DNA of 64,000 bases from Chitinophaga alhagiae (lineage in GTDB: Bacteria; Bacteroidota; Bacteroidia; Chitinophagales; Chitinophagaceae): NCBI RefSeq assembly GCF_003568665.1, contig NZ_QXMH01000001.1, positions 124,001-188,000 on the forward strand, in the 5' to 3' direction. This document shows, one piece after another, positions 9,291 through 18,483 of the stretch. The translations under genes were made by a program, and so were the position numbers. How positions within the stretch are numbered: position 1 is the first letter of the stretch; each line of letters begins with the position of its first letter. The notes under the pieces were generated by a model. That model did no database searches, was not told where the DNA came from, and saw nothing but the letters and a program-made list of their open reading frames with translations.

Positions 9291-10124
9291 ATGAGCGCAG
9301 CACAAAAGCAATTCAGACGGCCACGTTTTCCACTGTATATGAAAAAGCGCCGCAACTGGCAACCGGTTGCGCTGGGACTTATTATGGCCATGCTCATTAC
9401 CGCAGGTGTGCTGTACTACGCGGCAGGGCGCCACACCACCCCTTCCGTGCTGCTGGAGCCCGGCCAGCGTTACACCATGTACCATTGCCTTTACGGCAAA
9501 CGCAAGGCGGTAACCCTGGCAGACAGTACGGTGGTGCTGCTCAACTCCCGCTCCCGGCTGTATGTGCCCGCCGGCTTTCCGCAAACCCGCCGCGAGGTGA
9601 TACTGGACGGCGAGGCCTTTTTTAATGTGCGCAGCGCCTTCCCGCAACAGTTTACCCTCCATACAGACAAGCTGAACATTACCTCCCGTTCCGGCAACTT
9701 CCGCATCCGCTCCCTGGAAAAACAGTCAGGCGCCACCATGTACCTGCTGGCCGGGGATGCCAATGTAGGCAAGTCTTACCACTCGGATACAGACAACGAG
9801 CGGGAAAACCTCTCTGCCGGAGAAATGATACTGGCCAATAAAGACATTGACCTGATGGAGAAAGAGACCTTCACGCTGGCGGAACAGCAGGATTGCCTGG
9901 AAGGAAAACTGGTGTTTGACAATACGCCGCTGCCTGCAGCGTTAAAGAAGATGGAAGACTGGTTTGGGGTGGAAGTGGAACTGAAGGGGCGCAGCAGCAG
10001 TATCTCAAAAGCCGTTTCAGGCGTATTCCGGAACGATTCCCTGCAAGATATGCTGGCTACGCTGGGAGACAGCATCGGCTTTACCTACCGCATTACGCGA
10101 GACAAAGTGGTGATCAAATTCTGA
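9291..10124 (+). CDS. Orphan FecR-like membrane protein with DUF4974-type C-terminus
   Basis: A 277-residue protein from ATG 9291 (MSAAQKQF); the frame is open further upstream, but this Met gives a sensible short basic cytoplasmic tail before one membrane segment (about 25-46, VALGLIMAMLITAGVLYYAA). The outside part resembles a FecR domain (VTLADSTVVLLNSRSRLYVPAGF; VILDGEAFFNV), and the end (FDNTPLPAALKKMEDWFGV; LGDSIGFTYRI) is DUF4974/STN-like. The usual cytoplasmic sigma-binding N-terminal domain is missing, and no sigma or SusC gene adjoins it. It may act in trans on another sigma factor or have a different sensing role; the latter points are inference. Confidence 0.8.
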   Translation: MSAAQKQFRRPRFPLYMKKRRNWQPVALGLIMAMLITAGVLYYAAGRHTTPSVLLEPGQRYTMYHCLYGKRKAVTLADSTVVLLNSRSRLYVPAGFPQTRREVILDGEAFFNVRSAFPQQFTLHTDKLNITSRSGNFRIRSLEKQSGATMYLLAGDANVGKSYHSDTDNERENLSAGEMILANKDIDLMEKETFTLAEQQDCLEGKLVFDNTPLPAALKKMEDWFGVEVELKGRSSSISKAVSGVFRNDSLQDMLATLGDSIGFTYRITRDKVVIKF

Positions 10125-10156
10125 CAATTCCATATCCTGATACCATTAAATTCAAA

Positions 10157-10188
10157 AAAAGCCGGCTGACGATCTGCAGCCGGCTTTT
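10157..10188. terminator. Bidirectional rho-independent terminator
   Basis: GCCGGCTG (10161-10168) pairs with CAGCCGGC (10177-10184) around an 8-base loop; the stem is flanked by an A-run on the left and TTTT on the right, so it can end transcription from both the FecR-like gene (plus) and the small gene at 10212 (minus). Confidence 0.85.
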
Positions 10189-10211
10189 GTTATGTATAAC
10201 ATGATGCCTGT

Positions 10212-10547
10212 TCAGAACTCCCGTTCCTCGATGGGCAGCTTTCTGATGAACTCGTCAAACACATCCCCTTCATAGTCGCTGTAGGTGCCGTAAGCATTGA
10301 TAATGTAACCAATACTGCCGCTGGTATGCTCCAGCAGGTAAAGCACAGCGGAGTCTGAGGGGTTGGACTCTCCTTCAAAGCGGTACGTGCGGATAATTTT
10401 CAGCGCTTCCGTGGTGTATATGGCATGGTCTGCAAGGCTTTGCACACGCCCGTCTTCCAGGAGGCGAAATTCCGTGTCATATCCTCTTTCTTTCAATACT
10501 GCCAGTACGCCTGACAGCGTGGTCATACCACCGGGACTTGTCTGCAT
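10212..10547 (-). CDS. Small conserved Bacteroidota protein of unknown function
   Basis: A 111-residue soluble protein. The pattern TLSGVLAVLKERGYDTEF, then YRFEGESNPSDSAVLYLLE and a final INAYGTYSD matches a small family common in Bacteroidota. From memory, that family is often auto-labelled phosphoribosylpyrophosphate synthetase although it is far too short and lacks that enzyme's PRPP-binding motif. Met8 (10526, MTTLSGVL) is an equally plausible start and would match the length of relatives better. It lies between a terminator and the upstream end of the sugar-isomerase-like gene and appears to be its own unit. Real role unknown. Confidence 0.8.
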   Translation of the reverse strand: MQTSPGGMTTLSGVLAVLKERGYDTEFRLLEDGRVQSLADHAIYTTEALKIIRTYRFEGESNPSDSAVLYLLEHTSGSIGYIINAYGTYSDYEGDVFDEFIRKLPIEEREF

Positions 10548-10601
10548 AAGCTCATGTATTTGATCTCAAAGAAAAACAAAACGGGCTGTTCATTTGTTCG
10601 C

Positions 10602-11630
10602 TCAGCCCAGCTCCGCGCCTATTCTTTTCAGCAGCTCCAGCGTTTTGCGAACACCGGTAGCTTCATCGTCTTTCACGCCTTCGTACTCAATACCCACAAA
10701 GCCGGTATAACCCGCATCTTTCACTATTTTGAGCATTTTGCGGTAATCGGTCTCAATACAGTTGCCTTCCGCATCAAAGTCGTGCGTTTTGGCGCTTACG
10801 CCCTTGGCAAAAGGCATCAGTTCCGTTACGCCCTTGTAGCGGTCATACTCTTCCAGGCATTTGGTATTGTGCCAGGCCTCCGGCGTATCGTTTTCCGGTT
10901 TGGAGCGGTTGATGCAGAAGTTCCCGAAGTCAGGCAGGGTGCCGCAACCGGGTTTATTCACGCCTTTCATCACATCGCTCAGCCAGATGCCGTTGGAAGA
11001 ATAGCTGCCGTGGTTTTCCACGATCACGCTGATGTTGAAGTCTTTTGCAAAGTCTGTCAGCCTGCCCAGGCCGTCTATGGCGGCTTTCTGCACTTCCGCC
11101 GCCGCGCCGTTGCCGGCAGCGTTTACGCGGATGGCGTGGCAACCCAGGAACTGCGCGGCCTCCACCCATTTGTAGTGGTTCTCCACGGCCAGCGTACGTT
11201 TTTTGTTATCCAGGTCTCCCAGCTCGCCCTCGCCGTCACACATGATGAGCACGCTGGTCACGCCATTATCGTCTGCGCGCTTTTTCAGATCTGCCAGGTA
11301 AGTTTTGTCCTTGGCCTTGTCTTTAAAGAACTGGTTCACGTATTCCACCCCGGTAATGCCATAGTCTTGTTTAGCTTTCTGCGCAAAGTCAAGATTGGTC
11401 ATTTTTCCGGAAAAAAGGGCGTTATGGAAAGACCATTCCGCCAGTGATATTTTGAAGAAGATATCTTTGGCCGTACCTGCGCCGCCCGTGCTATCTGTTT
11501 GGGCAGAATCTGCAGCGCCTGCTTTGCCCGCATTGTTGCAGGCTGCCAGGAAGGCCGGGCCCAGTGTTGCACCTGCGGTGAACATACCGAGCTGGCGTAA
11601 AAAGTGTCTACGGTTCGTGGATGATGACAT
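10602..11630 (-). CDS. Secreted sugar phosphate isomerase/epimerase-fold protein
   Basis: A 342-residue AP-endonuclease-2/xylose-isomerase-like TIM barrel. The N-terminus has a twin-arginine motif ([10 protein letters not shown]) followed by a hydrophobic stretch and a lipobox-like LAAC, so it is probably Tat-exported and perhaps lipidated. The barrel shows [39 protein letters not shown] (a metal-ligand strand), LPDFGNFC, and GFVGIEYEG near the end. Such proteins are frequent in Bacteroidota glycan metabolism, but their substrates are mostly unknown. It is separated from its neighbours by 54 and 109 bases. Confidence 0.85.
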   Translation of the reverse strand: MSSSTNRRHFLRQLGMFTAGATLGPAFLAACNNAGKAGAADSAQTDSTGGAGTAKDIFFKISLAEWSFHNALFSGKMTNLDFAQKAKQDYGITGVEYVNQFFKDKAKDKTYLADLKKRADDNGVTSVLIMCDGEGELGDLDNKKRTLAVENHYKWVEAAQFLGCHAIRVNAAGNGAAAEVQKAAIDGLGRLTDFAKDFNISVIVENHGSYSSNGIWLSDVMKGVNKPGCGTLPDFGNFCINRSKPENDTPEAWHNTKCLEEYDRYKGVTELMPFAKGVSAKTHDFDAEGNCIETDYRKMLKIVKDAGYTGFVGIEYEGVKDDEATGVRKTLELLKRIGAELG

Positions 11631-11739
11631 TGGATTAAAAATTTGAAATGGGTAATGAAATGAATAACTGAGACGAACATACGCTTTTCACCAAAAAACG
11701 TGGAAGCATAGAACAAAGTAAGCAAAAATCCGAATAATG

Positions 11740-13905
11740 TCAACTCTGTTCCTGCAGCCAGAAATAGTAATTGAGCACGGCCCTTATTTCCCCGTAAGTA
11801 ATATCGTTGCCGAGTTTTTCCTTGATAGCGCCTATGGCGTAGCCTCCCATGGTTTCCACGGTTTTCAGGATGGCGGCTACGCGCTGTTCATCGGGCACCA
11901 GTTCCCGCACGTCCAGCTCGCCCTTGCGTACAAAGCCGGCCAGGTGGCTTTCTATGGTGCTGACGGAGAGACTGCGCCGCGCCGCAATTTCTTCAATGGC
12001 ATACCCGTCTATAAACAGCTCGAGAGACTGGCGCTGGCTGCCCCCCGCATCGGGCCGGGGTTTGCGGCTCCGCTGGCGGCCGGGGGCCTTTAAATGCATT
12101 TGTGACTGGAGGCGGTGGCGGATGCAGAAGGCCTGCACCGCGTCAAGGAACACATCTCCGTATTTGGCCAGCTTCACGTCTCCGAAGCCGGAAATTTTGG
12201 CCAGGTCGCTGCCGGTCAGCGGCAGGTACGTAACCAGCTCCGCGAGGGTGGCGTCTGAAAATATGATATAAGGCGGTACGTTCTCCCGCTCGGCCAGCTG
12301 GCGGCGGAGCTGTTTCAGCTCCTGGAACAGGGCGGGATTGGACATCTCCGCTGCTTTTTTGTCTGGCGCCGCTTTGCCCGCGGCGGCCGGGGCAGCCACG
12401 TCAAACATCACCTGCTCCCCGCCTTTCAGCACTTTCCAGCTGGTACCGGTCAGTTGCAGCACGGGGTATTCCCCGGCGGACTGTTGCAGGTAACCGAGCT
12501 GCATCAGCTCCCGGCCGTATTTTTTCCATTGTTCTTTTGAAATGTCTTTCCCGATGCCGAAGGTCTTAATGGCCTGATGCGCTTCTTTCACTGTGCTGCT
12601 GCCCCTCAGGAAGTCTACCACGTAGTTCATCCCGAAGCGTTCCTGCAGGCGGAACACGGCGCTGAGCATTTTTTGCGCGGCAATGGTGCCGTCTTCCCGC
12701 TCTATCTGGCCCTGGCAGATGTCGCAATTGCCGCAATGGTCCGGCGCGCTTTCCCCGAAATATTGCAGCAGGTACTGGCGGCGGCACTGGCGGGTCTCAC
12801 AGAGGCCGGCCATCCGCTCCAGCTTTTTGAGCATCACGGCGGTTTGCGCCTCATTGCCTTCCACCATGGCAAAGTTGCGCAGTTTATATACATCGCCCGG
12901 GCTGAAAAAGAGAATGGCCTCGCTGGCCAGCCCGTCTCTCCCGGCGCGCCCCGTTTCCTGGTAATAACCCTCTATATTTTTAGGCAGGTCTGCATGCACC
13001 ACAAACCGCACGTTGCTTTTGTTAATGCCCATGCCAAAGGCAATGGTGGCTACCATGATACGTACTTCATCCCGCAGGAACTGCTCCTGCCGCGTTTCCC
13101 TCACCTCCCGCTCCAGGCCGGCATGGTAAGCGGCGGCGGAAAAACCTTCCGCCTGCAGGTCTGCCGCCAGAGATTCTGTGGCGGCGCGGGAAAGGCAATA
13201 GATGATGCCGCTGTCTTCCCGGTGCTCGTCCAGGTAAGCCGTGAGCTGCTCAAAATAATTCCGTTTGGGGCGGATGCCGTAGTAAATGTTGGGGCGGTTG
13301 AAAGAGTTCTCGAATACCGTGTAGTTGCGCAGGTTCAGCTTCTCCAGGATGTCTTGCCGCGTTACCCCGTCTGCCGTGGCCGTGAGCGCAATTACCGGCA
13401 CATGCGGAAAGCGGTCTTTCAGCTGGCCCAGGTACAGGTATTCCTGCCTGAAATCATGCCCCCAGTGGCTGATACAGTGCGCTTCATCAATGGCAAAGAG
13501 AGACACCTGCAGCTCTTCCAGCAATTGCAGGAAGTTGCCTTCGCCGATCAGGCGCTCCGGGGCCAGGTACAATAATTTGAGCTGCCCGCTGCGAAGCATT
13601 TGCACCACCGTTTGCTGTTCGGCCACGGAGAGCGTGGAATTGAGAAAAGCCGCGGGGATGCCGTTTTGTTTCAGCGCGTCTACCTGGTCTTTCATGAGGG
13701 CAATGAGCGGAGATACTACGATGGTAACGCCCTGCAGCGCCAGCGCAGGCAACTGGTAACAAACAGACTTGCCGCCGCCCGTAGGCATCAGCACCATGGT
13801 GTCTTTCCCCTGCAGCACGTTTTCAATAACAGCCTGCTGGTTATGCCTGAAATGCGTGTAGCCGAAATGTTGCTTTAACAGAGTTAACAAGGAAGATTGT
13901 TGCAT
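11740..13905 (-). CDS. recQ: ATP-dependent DNA helicase RecQ
   Basis: A 721-residue 3'-5' DNA helicase for recombination and fork repair. Order: helicase core with Walker A ([16 protein letters not shown]) and DEAH box ([16 protein letters not shown]), motif VI ([10 protein letters not shown]), an RQC zinc-binding region with four Cys (CETRQCRR and CGNCDIC), a winged helix, an HRDC domain (about 520-600), and a C-terminal helix-turn-helix ([18 protein letters not shown]) common in Bacteroidota RecQ. I chose ATG 13905 (MQQSSLLTL) over the upstream TTG at 13911. A TATATTTG -7 box lies at 13939-13932. Confidence 0.96.
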   Translation of the reverse strand: MQQSSLLTLLKQHFGYTHFRHNQQAVIENVLQGKDTMVLMPTGGGKSVCYQLPALALQGVTIVVSPLIALMKDQVDALKQNGIPAAFLNSTLSVAEQQTVVQMLRSGQLKLLYLAPERLIGEGNFLQLLEELQVSLFAIDEAHCISHWGHDFRQEYLYLGQLKDRFPHVPVIALTATADGVTRQDILEKLNLRNYTVFENSFNRPNIYYGIRPKRNYFEQLTAYLDEHREDSGIIYCLSRAATESLAADLQAEGFSAAAYHAGLEREVRETRQEQFLRDEVRIMVATIAFGMGINKSNVRFVVHADLPKNIEGYYQETGRAGRDGLASEAILFFSPGDVYKLRNFAMVEGNEAQTAVMLKKLERMAGLCETRQCRRQYLLQYFGESAPDHCGNCDICQGQIEREDGTIAAQKMLSAVFRLQERFGMNYVVDFLRGSSTVKEAHQAIKTFGIGKDISKEQWKKYGRELMQLGYLQQSAGEYPVLQLTGTSWKVLKGGEQVMFDVAAPAAAGKAAPDKKAAEMSNPALFQELKQLRRQLAERENVPPYIIFSDATLAELVTYLPLTGSDLAKISGFGDVKLAKYGDVFLDAVQAFCIRHRLQSQMHLKAPGRQRSRKPRPDAGGSQRQSLELFIDGYAIEEIAARRSLSVSTIESHLAGFVRKGELDVRELVPDEQRVAAILKTVETMGGYAIGAIKEKLGNDITYGEIRAVLNYYFWLQEQS

Positions 13906-13931
13906 GCTCAAAAACTTGTATTAGCCCCCGG

Positions 13932-13939
13932 CAAATATA
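13932..13939 (-). promoter_or_regulatory. -7 promoter box upstream of recQ
   Basis: TATATTTG on the minus strand matches TAnnTTTG exactly, 26 bases before ATG 13905. I see no TTG at the expected -33 spacing, so the call rests on the -7 box alone. Confidence 0.4.
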
Positions 13940-14033
13940 AGGGATAAGGTAACAGGTAAAGGAATATTTTAAGTATATTTATCGCAGCGTCATTTACAAC
14001 TGTACACTTTTAACCCGAAACTTTATTGTGTTT

Positions 14034-14426
14034 ATGAAACTGTTATCACCGATCCCCCAGTTAACGGCTCCGTCATTACAGGATACCGTGGATTTTTATG
14101 TGTCTGTGCTGGATTTCACCTGCAACACGCTGGATGAAGAGTGGAAGATAGCCTGCATTAAAAAAGACGATGTAACGGTAGAGCTGGTACACCCGCAGGC
14201 ACGCTTCCCGTACAACGGCGGAGAGCCTTTTAACGCCCCTGTTTTCACCAGCGGCATTTACATACATCTTGAAGAAGGCAAAGAGATCGATGAGCTGTGG
14301 GAGAAGGTGAAAGACAAGGCCGAAGTATGTTTCCCCGTGCAGGACTTTGACTACGGCATGCGTGAGTTCGGCATTTATGATAACAATGGTTACCTGCTGC
14401 AATTCGGCCAGGAGATCTCCGCATAA
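14034..14426 (+). CDS. Glyoxalase/bleomycin-resistance-fold protein (VOC superfamily)
   Basis: A 130-residue single-module vicinal-oxygen-chelate protein: PQLTAPSLQDTVDFYVSVLDF at the start of the first beta-alpha-beta unit, VELVHPQ, GIYIHLEEGKEIDELWEKV, and a final REFGIYDNNGYLLQFGQ containing the usual metal or substrate loop. Members include lyases, isomerases, dioxygenases and drug-binding proteins, so the reaction cannot be assigned. ATG 14034 is preferred over GTG 14028. A monocistronic gene followed by a strong hairpin. Confidence 0.85.
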   Translation: MKLLSPIPQLTAPSLQDTVDFYVSVLDFTCNTLDEEWKIACIKKDDVTVELVHPQARFPYNGGEPFNAPVFTSGIYIHLEEGKEIDELWEKVKDKAEVCFPVQDFDYGMREFGIYDNNGYLLQFGQEISA

Positions 14427-14431
14427 AAAAA

Positions 14432-14453
14432 CCGCAGCGTTGGCACGCTGCGG
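14432..14453. terminator. GC-rich hairpin after the VOC-fold gene
   Basis: CCGCAGCGT pairs perfectly with ACGCTGCGG around the loop TGGC. It starts 5 bases after the stop codon of the VOC gene. The right flank (ATATTATCCTTTT) is a poor U-tract on the plus strand, while the left A-run would be a good one for minus-strand transcription. Confidence 0.6.
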
Positions 14454-14643
14454 ATATTATCCTTTTAACTCACTTTTTCCTGCTGCGCATGAGGGTTTTC
14501 GAGGACAATGCGTTCAGGTGAAAATATTTTATATATATTTTCAGAATATCGTAATAAAGGTATTGGAATGGATGCAGGTGTATATCGTCCTATAAATATA
14601 GGCTAATTTGCCGAAACAAACAGCGAACTTTTTATAAAACCCC

Positions 14644-15345
14644 ATGGAACAGATCAAACCGGCCTTACTGTTGTTACACGGCGCACTGGGCGCCCACACT
14701 GATTTTGACCCTGTTGTACCGGCGCTGGCCGTTCATTACACCGTTTACCGTTTTAACTTTCATGGCCATGGCGGTTCGCCGCTGCCGGTGATGCCTTTGA
14801 GCATTCCCATGTTTTCCCGCCAGCTGCTGGATTTTATAGCGGAGCAAAAGCTGGCGCCCGTGGCCGTATTTGGTTACAGCATGGGTGGTTATGTAGCGCT
14901 GCAGGCCGCGCTGGAAGCGCCGGAAGCCTTCAGCCGCATCCAGACCCTGGCCACCAAATTCAGCTGGACGCCGGATACCGCCGCCCGGGAGGCCCGGCGG
15001 CTGAATGCCGCCACCCTGCGTGAAAAAGCGCCAGACTATGCCGCCGCGCAACAGCAATTGCACGGGGAGCAGGAATGGGGGCCCCTGCTGGCGGCCACGG
15101 CCATTATGATGGAAAACCTGGGCAGTGAGCCCCTCCTCACCGCGGACACCCTGAAAAACATAACAGTGCCGGTGCGGGTGATGGTGGGAGACCGGGACGC
15201 CATGGTGAGCATAGAGGAAACAGTGGCCACCTACCGGCAATTGCCCCAGGCCTCACTAACAGTGCTGCCGGATACGAAACATCCGCTGGAAAAAGTAAAC
15301 AGCGCGGTACTGATCTGGGAGATCAGGTCTTTTATGACGGTATGA
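14644..15345 (+). CDS. Alpha/beta hydrolase
   Basis: A 233-residue cytoplasmic alpha/beta-hydrolase-fold protein. LLLHGALGAHTDF provides the oxyanion HG motif, FGYSMGG the nucleophile elbow (Ser of GYSMG), VMVGDRDAMV the acidic residue, and TKHPLE the catalytic His, so the triad looks complete. It carries no signal peptide. Close in form to small esterases and MenH-like hydrolases, but no menaquinone genes adjoin it, so the substrate is open. It is followed convergently by the DUF4920 gene 60 bases away. Confidence 0.9.
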   Translation: MEQIKPALLLLHGALGAHTDFDPVVPALAVHYTVYRFNFHGHGGSPLPVMPLSIPMFSRQLLDFIAEQKLAPVAVFGYSMGGYVALQAALEAPEAFSRIQTLATKFSWTPDTAAREARRLNAATLREKAPDYAAAQQQLHGEQEWGPLLAATAIMMENLGSEPLLTADTLKNITVPVRVMVGDRDAMVSIEETVATYRQLPQASLTVLPDTKHPLEKVNSAVLIWEIRSFMTV

Positions 15346-15405
15346 CCAGGTTGCCGCAGAAAAATGAGGCTTCACCGGCTGGCCGGCGCAGCCTGCCGGT
15401 ATGGG

Positions 15406-15882
15406 TCATTTCACCACCAGCACCCCGTCTGCCACAATCACAATGTCTTTCCTGGGCGCGGTGATCTTTGCAATTTCATCTTTGCTTTTGCCGGCATCTT
15501 CAGCAAAATGGCGCAGGCGCTCTACAGACGTTTCATTCACCCGGGCCACACCTTCTACTACCACGGTTTTGCCAACAATGTTCTGGGGCATAAAAAAAGC
15601 ATAGTCTGTAAACTTCACCATAATGGCATCGCCTGTGGGCCTTTCCAGCTTCATGAAGCAGCCTTTCTTTTTGCATACTTCCACTACCTTGCCTTCAATT
15701 TTGCCGGTAAAAGCGGTATCTGTCTGCAATTGCTGCTGCAGCTCGGGAATGGCCACTGCCTGGTCCGCGGTAACGGCTTTGCCGTAGGTAACGCCCGGTT
15801 TGGCAGGCTCAATGGAAGACTGGGCATAGGTGGCGGCGGTAGCAAACAAACCGGCTGCCAGCAACAGGATGGATTTTGTCAT
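15406..15882 (-). CDS. Exported DUF4920 protein
   Basis: A 158-residue protein from ATG 15882 with a signal peptide (about 1-20, LLLAAGLFATAATYAQ). The body has the DUF4920 pattern: YGKAVTADQAVAIPELQQ, GKIEGKVVEVCKKKGCFMKL with a Cys pair, and GDAIMVKFTDYAFFMPQ, which resembles an OB-like small-domain fold. Function unknown; the conserved CxxxGC suggests metal or redox chemistry. The frame is open further upstream but the promoter at 15903-15933 fixes the start at 15882. Leader of about 15 bases. Confidence 0.88.
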   Translation of the reverse strand: MTKSILLLAAGLFATAATYAQSSIEPAKPGVTYGKAVTADQAVAIPELQQQLQTDTAFTGKIEGKVVEVCKKKGCFMKLERPTGDAIMVKFTDYAFFMPQNIVGKTVVVEGVARVNETSVERLRHFAEDAGKSKDEIAKITAPRKDIVIVADGVLVVK

Positions 15883-15902
15883 TGTCGGTCTAGATTTAGG
15901 CC

Positions 15903-15933
15903 CAAAGATACGGCATTCCGCAGGCGGCGGCAA
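15903..15933 (-). promoter_or_regulatory. Bacteroidota-type promoter of the DUF4920 gene
   Basis: Minus strand: TTG (15933-15931), exactly 20 bases, then TATCTTTG (15910-15903), an exact TAnnTTTG. The start codon lies 20 bases further on. One of the cleanest promoter matches in the window. Confidence 0.7.
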
Positions 15934-15968
15934 TAGAAGAATTTTTTAAATTATACTTAGATATAATA

Positions 15969-16049
15969 TATCTTTGTGCCAGATTTAAGTGTTGACCGAA
16001 TACACTTTACAGGAAACGGGCTTGCTTTTTTGGCGACGCCCGTTTTTTT
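15969..16049 (+). ncRNA. Possible short orphan transcript with its own promoter box and terminator
   Basis: TATCTTTG (15969-15976) is an exact plus-strand -7 box, and 37 bases later AAACGGGC (16014-16021) pairs with GCCCGTTT (16038-16045), running into TTTT. Transcription would give an RNA of about 65-70 bases without a convincing ORF. No -33 TTG is visible, so this is tentative. The hairpin also lies 80 bases downstream of the LytTR gene and could serve it, but its T-run favours the plus strand. Confidence 0.25.
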
Positions 16050-16125
16050 GCGCCCCGCAGTCAAATGTCGCGCACCGGGCGCTGCTCCCGCGCCGGATAG
16101 TACGCGCCGCTCACTGCCAGTACGC

Positions 16126-16827
16126 CTACCCCGCCTCCGGCGCCGCCCCCGCAATACGCGCTACGGCCTCCCCGTAGGCCGCGCCAATAGGTATCACTGC
16201 GTGGCGGATGTATACGCTGTTACGGTCTATACGGTCTACCTGGTGGTTGGCTACAATGAACGAACGGTGTACCCGGGTAAACTGCGCGGCCGGCAGCAGC
16301 GCCAAAGCCTCTTGCATAGACAGGCGGGAAATCACTTTTTTGTCTTGCAGCACAAAGTTCACATAGTTGCCCGCGCTCTCCAGGTACAGTACTTCAGCCA
16401 GTTCCACTTTATATTGTTCATACCCGCTTTTGATAAAGATATAATCCTGCTGGGGCCGCTCCTGCCGCAGCAGCATAAGACTGTGCGCCTTGTTGCAGGC
16501 CTTCAGGAAACGGGCCAGGGAAAAGGGTTTCAACAGGTAATCAATAGCGTCCAGCTCAAAGCTTTGCACGGCATGTTCCGAATAAGCGGTGGTAAAGACC
16601 GTCATGGGCGGTTCATGCAGGCTGGCCAGAAATTCCAGCCCTGAAATGTCAGGCATTTTAATGTCCAGGAAAATGAGGTCTATTTTTTCCCGGCGCAGCA
16701 GTTCCATGGCCTCAAACGCATTGGTAAACGAGCCTTTCATTTCGAGATAGGGCACCTTGGCGGCATGCGCCTGTATCACGGAGAGGGCTACGGGCTCGTC
16801 ATCAATGGCAATGGCTGTCATTTTCAT
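16126..16827 (-). CDS. LytTR-family response regulator
   Basis: A 233-residue two-domain regulator. The receiver (1-115) has the acidic pair at DDE (9-11), the phospho-acceptor Asp55 in LIFLDIKMPD, and Lys100 in DYLLKPF. The LytTR DNA-binding domain (about 135-225) shows FIKSGYEQYKVELAEVLYLES, and FTRVHRSFIVANHQVDRI. It sits 16 bases downstream of the LytS-type kinase gene, so the two form a two-component system. Targets are unknown; such regulators bind direct repeats upstream of their genes. Confidence 0.95.
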   Translation of the reverse strand: MKMTAIAIDDEPVALSVIQAHAAKVPYLEMKGSFTNAFEAMELLRREKIDLIFLDIKMPDISGLEFLASLHEPPMTVFTTAYSEHAVQSFELDAIDYLLKPFSLARFLKACNKAHSLMLLRQERPQQDYIFIKSGYEQYKVELAEVLYLESAGNYVNFVLQDKKVISRLSMQEALALLPAAQFTRVHRSFIVANHQVDRIDRNSVYIRHAVIPIGAAYGEAVARIAGAAPEAG

Positions 16828-16843
16828 ATTTACAAGGTACGCT

Positions 16844-18352
16844 TTATTGGGTGTCTATGGTCAGGTGCACAAAAAACTCGGTGTTCGTTTCGCGGATGCT
16901 CAGCTCATGTTTGCCGGGGTACAGCAACGCCAGCCGCCGCCTCACATTGTTGAGGCCAATACCGAGACTGGCCTTTTCCGGGTCATTGTCCGGCTTGGGA
17001 TGCACGCTGTTATAGGCATCAAAATAAATATGGCGCTCATTGCAGGAAAGGGAAACCACTATCCAGGAGCGGCTGCGCAGGCTGATACCGTGCTTGAAGG
17101 CGTTTTCCACAAAGGGTATCAGCAGCATGGGCGCAATAAAATGATCGCAGTGCTCTTCCCGGATGTTCACCTCGATCTTGATGTCTGGCGACGCCTGCGT
17201 ACGCAGGCGCTGCAGGGAAATGTAGTTCTGCAGGTAGCCCACTTCCTTGCTCAGCTCTATCTTCTCCTGGTGGTTCTCATGCAGCATGAAACGCATCATG
17301 TCCCCCAGCTTCTGCACCCCTTCACTGGTGCGGAGCGCGTTTTCCTCCAGGGCCGTACCGTACAGGGTATTGAGCGCGTTGAAAAGAAAATGAGGGTTGA
17401 TCTGGGAGCGCAGAAAGTCCAGATTGGCGGAAGAGCGACCCAGCGCTTTCTCCAGGTTCAACACCTCATTCTTTTGTTTCATTCTGGTCTTTGAGAGGAT
17501 GAAGGCCAGCGGCAGTACAAACAGTATCTCGCCAAATATGGTGATGGTGAGCACAATGCCCATCTCGTGTATCCGTGTGGTAAAGCCAATGAGAATGGTA
17601 GACAGCCCGCAGAAAAAGATCATGATCAGCAGCAGGTTGCGCCAGAGAATAGGCCAGCGCTGTTCCTTGCGGTGAAATGGCGGGAAGATGAAATAGTACA
17701 GCAGGATGTACACCACCAGGTAGTTGAGCCCCGTCCAGAACACGGCCTTGAACGCCGCATAGCGGTTGTCTTGCGTGAGCATTACCAGCCATATCACCCA
17801 GGCCGCCAGCATCAGGATGATCTCTACCGTTATCTTTTTCCATACCTGCCATTCTGTGAACTGCGCATGCAGAAAGCGGAAATACAGGTACTTGGCGCCG
17901 TAATAGATAACATACGCCGCGGCCATCACAATGGTGGCCACAAAAGCCCTGCCGGCGCACCAGTAGTGAAAATCCCCCGCTGTTTTATACCCCAGCATAT
18001 ACCCGAAACGGTAACTGTAGGCCACCATGGTAAAGGTGAAAAACACCAGCGCTACGGCCGCCAGCAGCAGTATGCCCGCCAGGTACCTCCGCTGTTCCAT
18101 AAACCCGGGAACGATCCACTGGTTCACGCTGACAAAAACAAGGTATACCAGCGTGGCTATCAGCAGCTTGGGCATGATGAAGTGCGTGAAGTTGTCGAAC
18201 GCCATGTTGTTGTCCTCAAACAACCGTTCCACATGATAGCCATAGGCAAAAGGTTCCGCTTCATGGAAGAGGGTGGGATATAAAACCGCGAAGAGCACCA
18301 TCAGGTATAACCCCGATGCCAGCCATAACTCCGCTTTCCTGATCGTATGCAT
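16844..18352 (-). CDS. LytS-type membrane sensor histidine kinase
   Basis: A 502-residue kinase from ATG 18352 (MHTIRKAELW); the upstream in-frame extension lacks family-like sequence, and an AGGAAAG stretch precedes this ATG. Roughly eight membrane segments occupy residues 10-287, followed by a short coiled coil (290-310) and the His_kinase domain: RSQINPHFLFNALNTL with phospho-acceptor His321, then PFVENAFKHG (N box) and a late LGIGLNNVRRRL. Partner is the LytTR regulator 16 bases downstream. The stimulus is unknown. Confidence 0.93.
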   Translation of the reverse strand: MHTIRKAELWLASGLYLMVLFAVLYPTLFHEAEPFAYGYHVERLFEDNNMAFDNFTHFIMPKLLIATLVYLVFVSVNQWIVPGFMEQRRYLAGILLLAAVALVFFTFTMVAYSYRFGYMLGYKTAGDFHYWCAGRAFVATIVMAAAYVIYYGAKYLYFRFLHAQFTEWQVWKKITVEIILMLAAWVIWLVMLTQDNRYAAFKAVFWTGLNYLVVYILLYYFIFPPFHRKEQRWPILWRNLLLIMIFFCGLSTILIGFTTRIHEMGIVLTITIFGEILFVLPLAFILSKTRMKQKNEVLNLEKALGRSSANLDFLRSQINPHFLFNALNTLYGTALEENALRTSEGVQKLGDMMRFMLHENHQEKIELSKEVGYLQNYISLQRLRTQASPDIKIEVNIREEHCDHFIAPMLLIPFVENAFKHGISLRSRSWIVVSLSCNERHIYFDAYNSVHPKPDNDPEKASLGIGLNNVRRRLALLYPGKHELSIRETNTEFFVHLTIDTQ

Positions 18353-18450
18353 GTTTGTTTCTTTCCTGCAATAATAATAAACCCTGCGTATGCCCTGCGC
18401 CAAAATGGGACGGAACGGAGGGAATATGGGACGAAAACACGGGTTTTTCA

Positions 18451-18476
18451 TACCTTTGTACCCGTTCAATAACGGG
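18451..18476 (+). promoter_or_regulatory. -7 box and leader inverted repeat upstream of aguB
   Basis: TACCTTTG (18451-18458) is an exact TAnnTTTG. Two bases later CCCGTT (18461-18466) and AACGGG (18471-18476) form a perfect inverted repeat around CAAT, covering the expected transcription start, 7 bases before ATG 18484. It could be an operator or a leader hairpin near the start codon. No -33 TTG is visible. Confidence 0.45.
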
Positions 18477-18483
18477 CATTTCA

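Noticed and set aside
10212..10547. Label phosphoribosylpyrophosphate synthetase for the small protein
   Set aside because: Only 111 residues and no PRPP-binding motif; the label seems to be a propagated database error.
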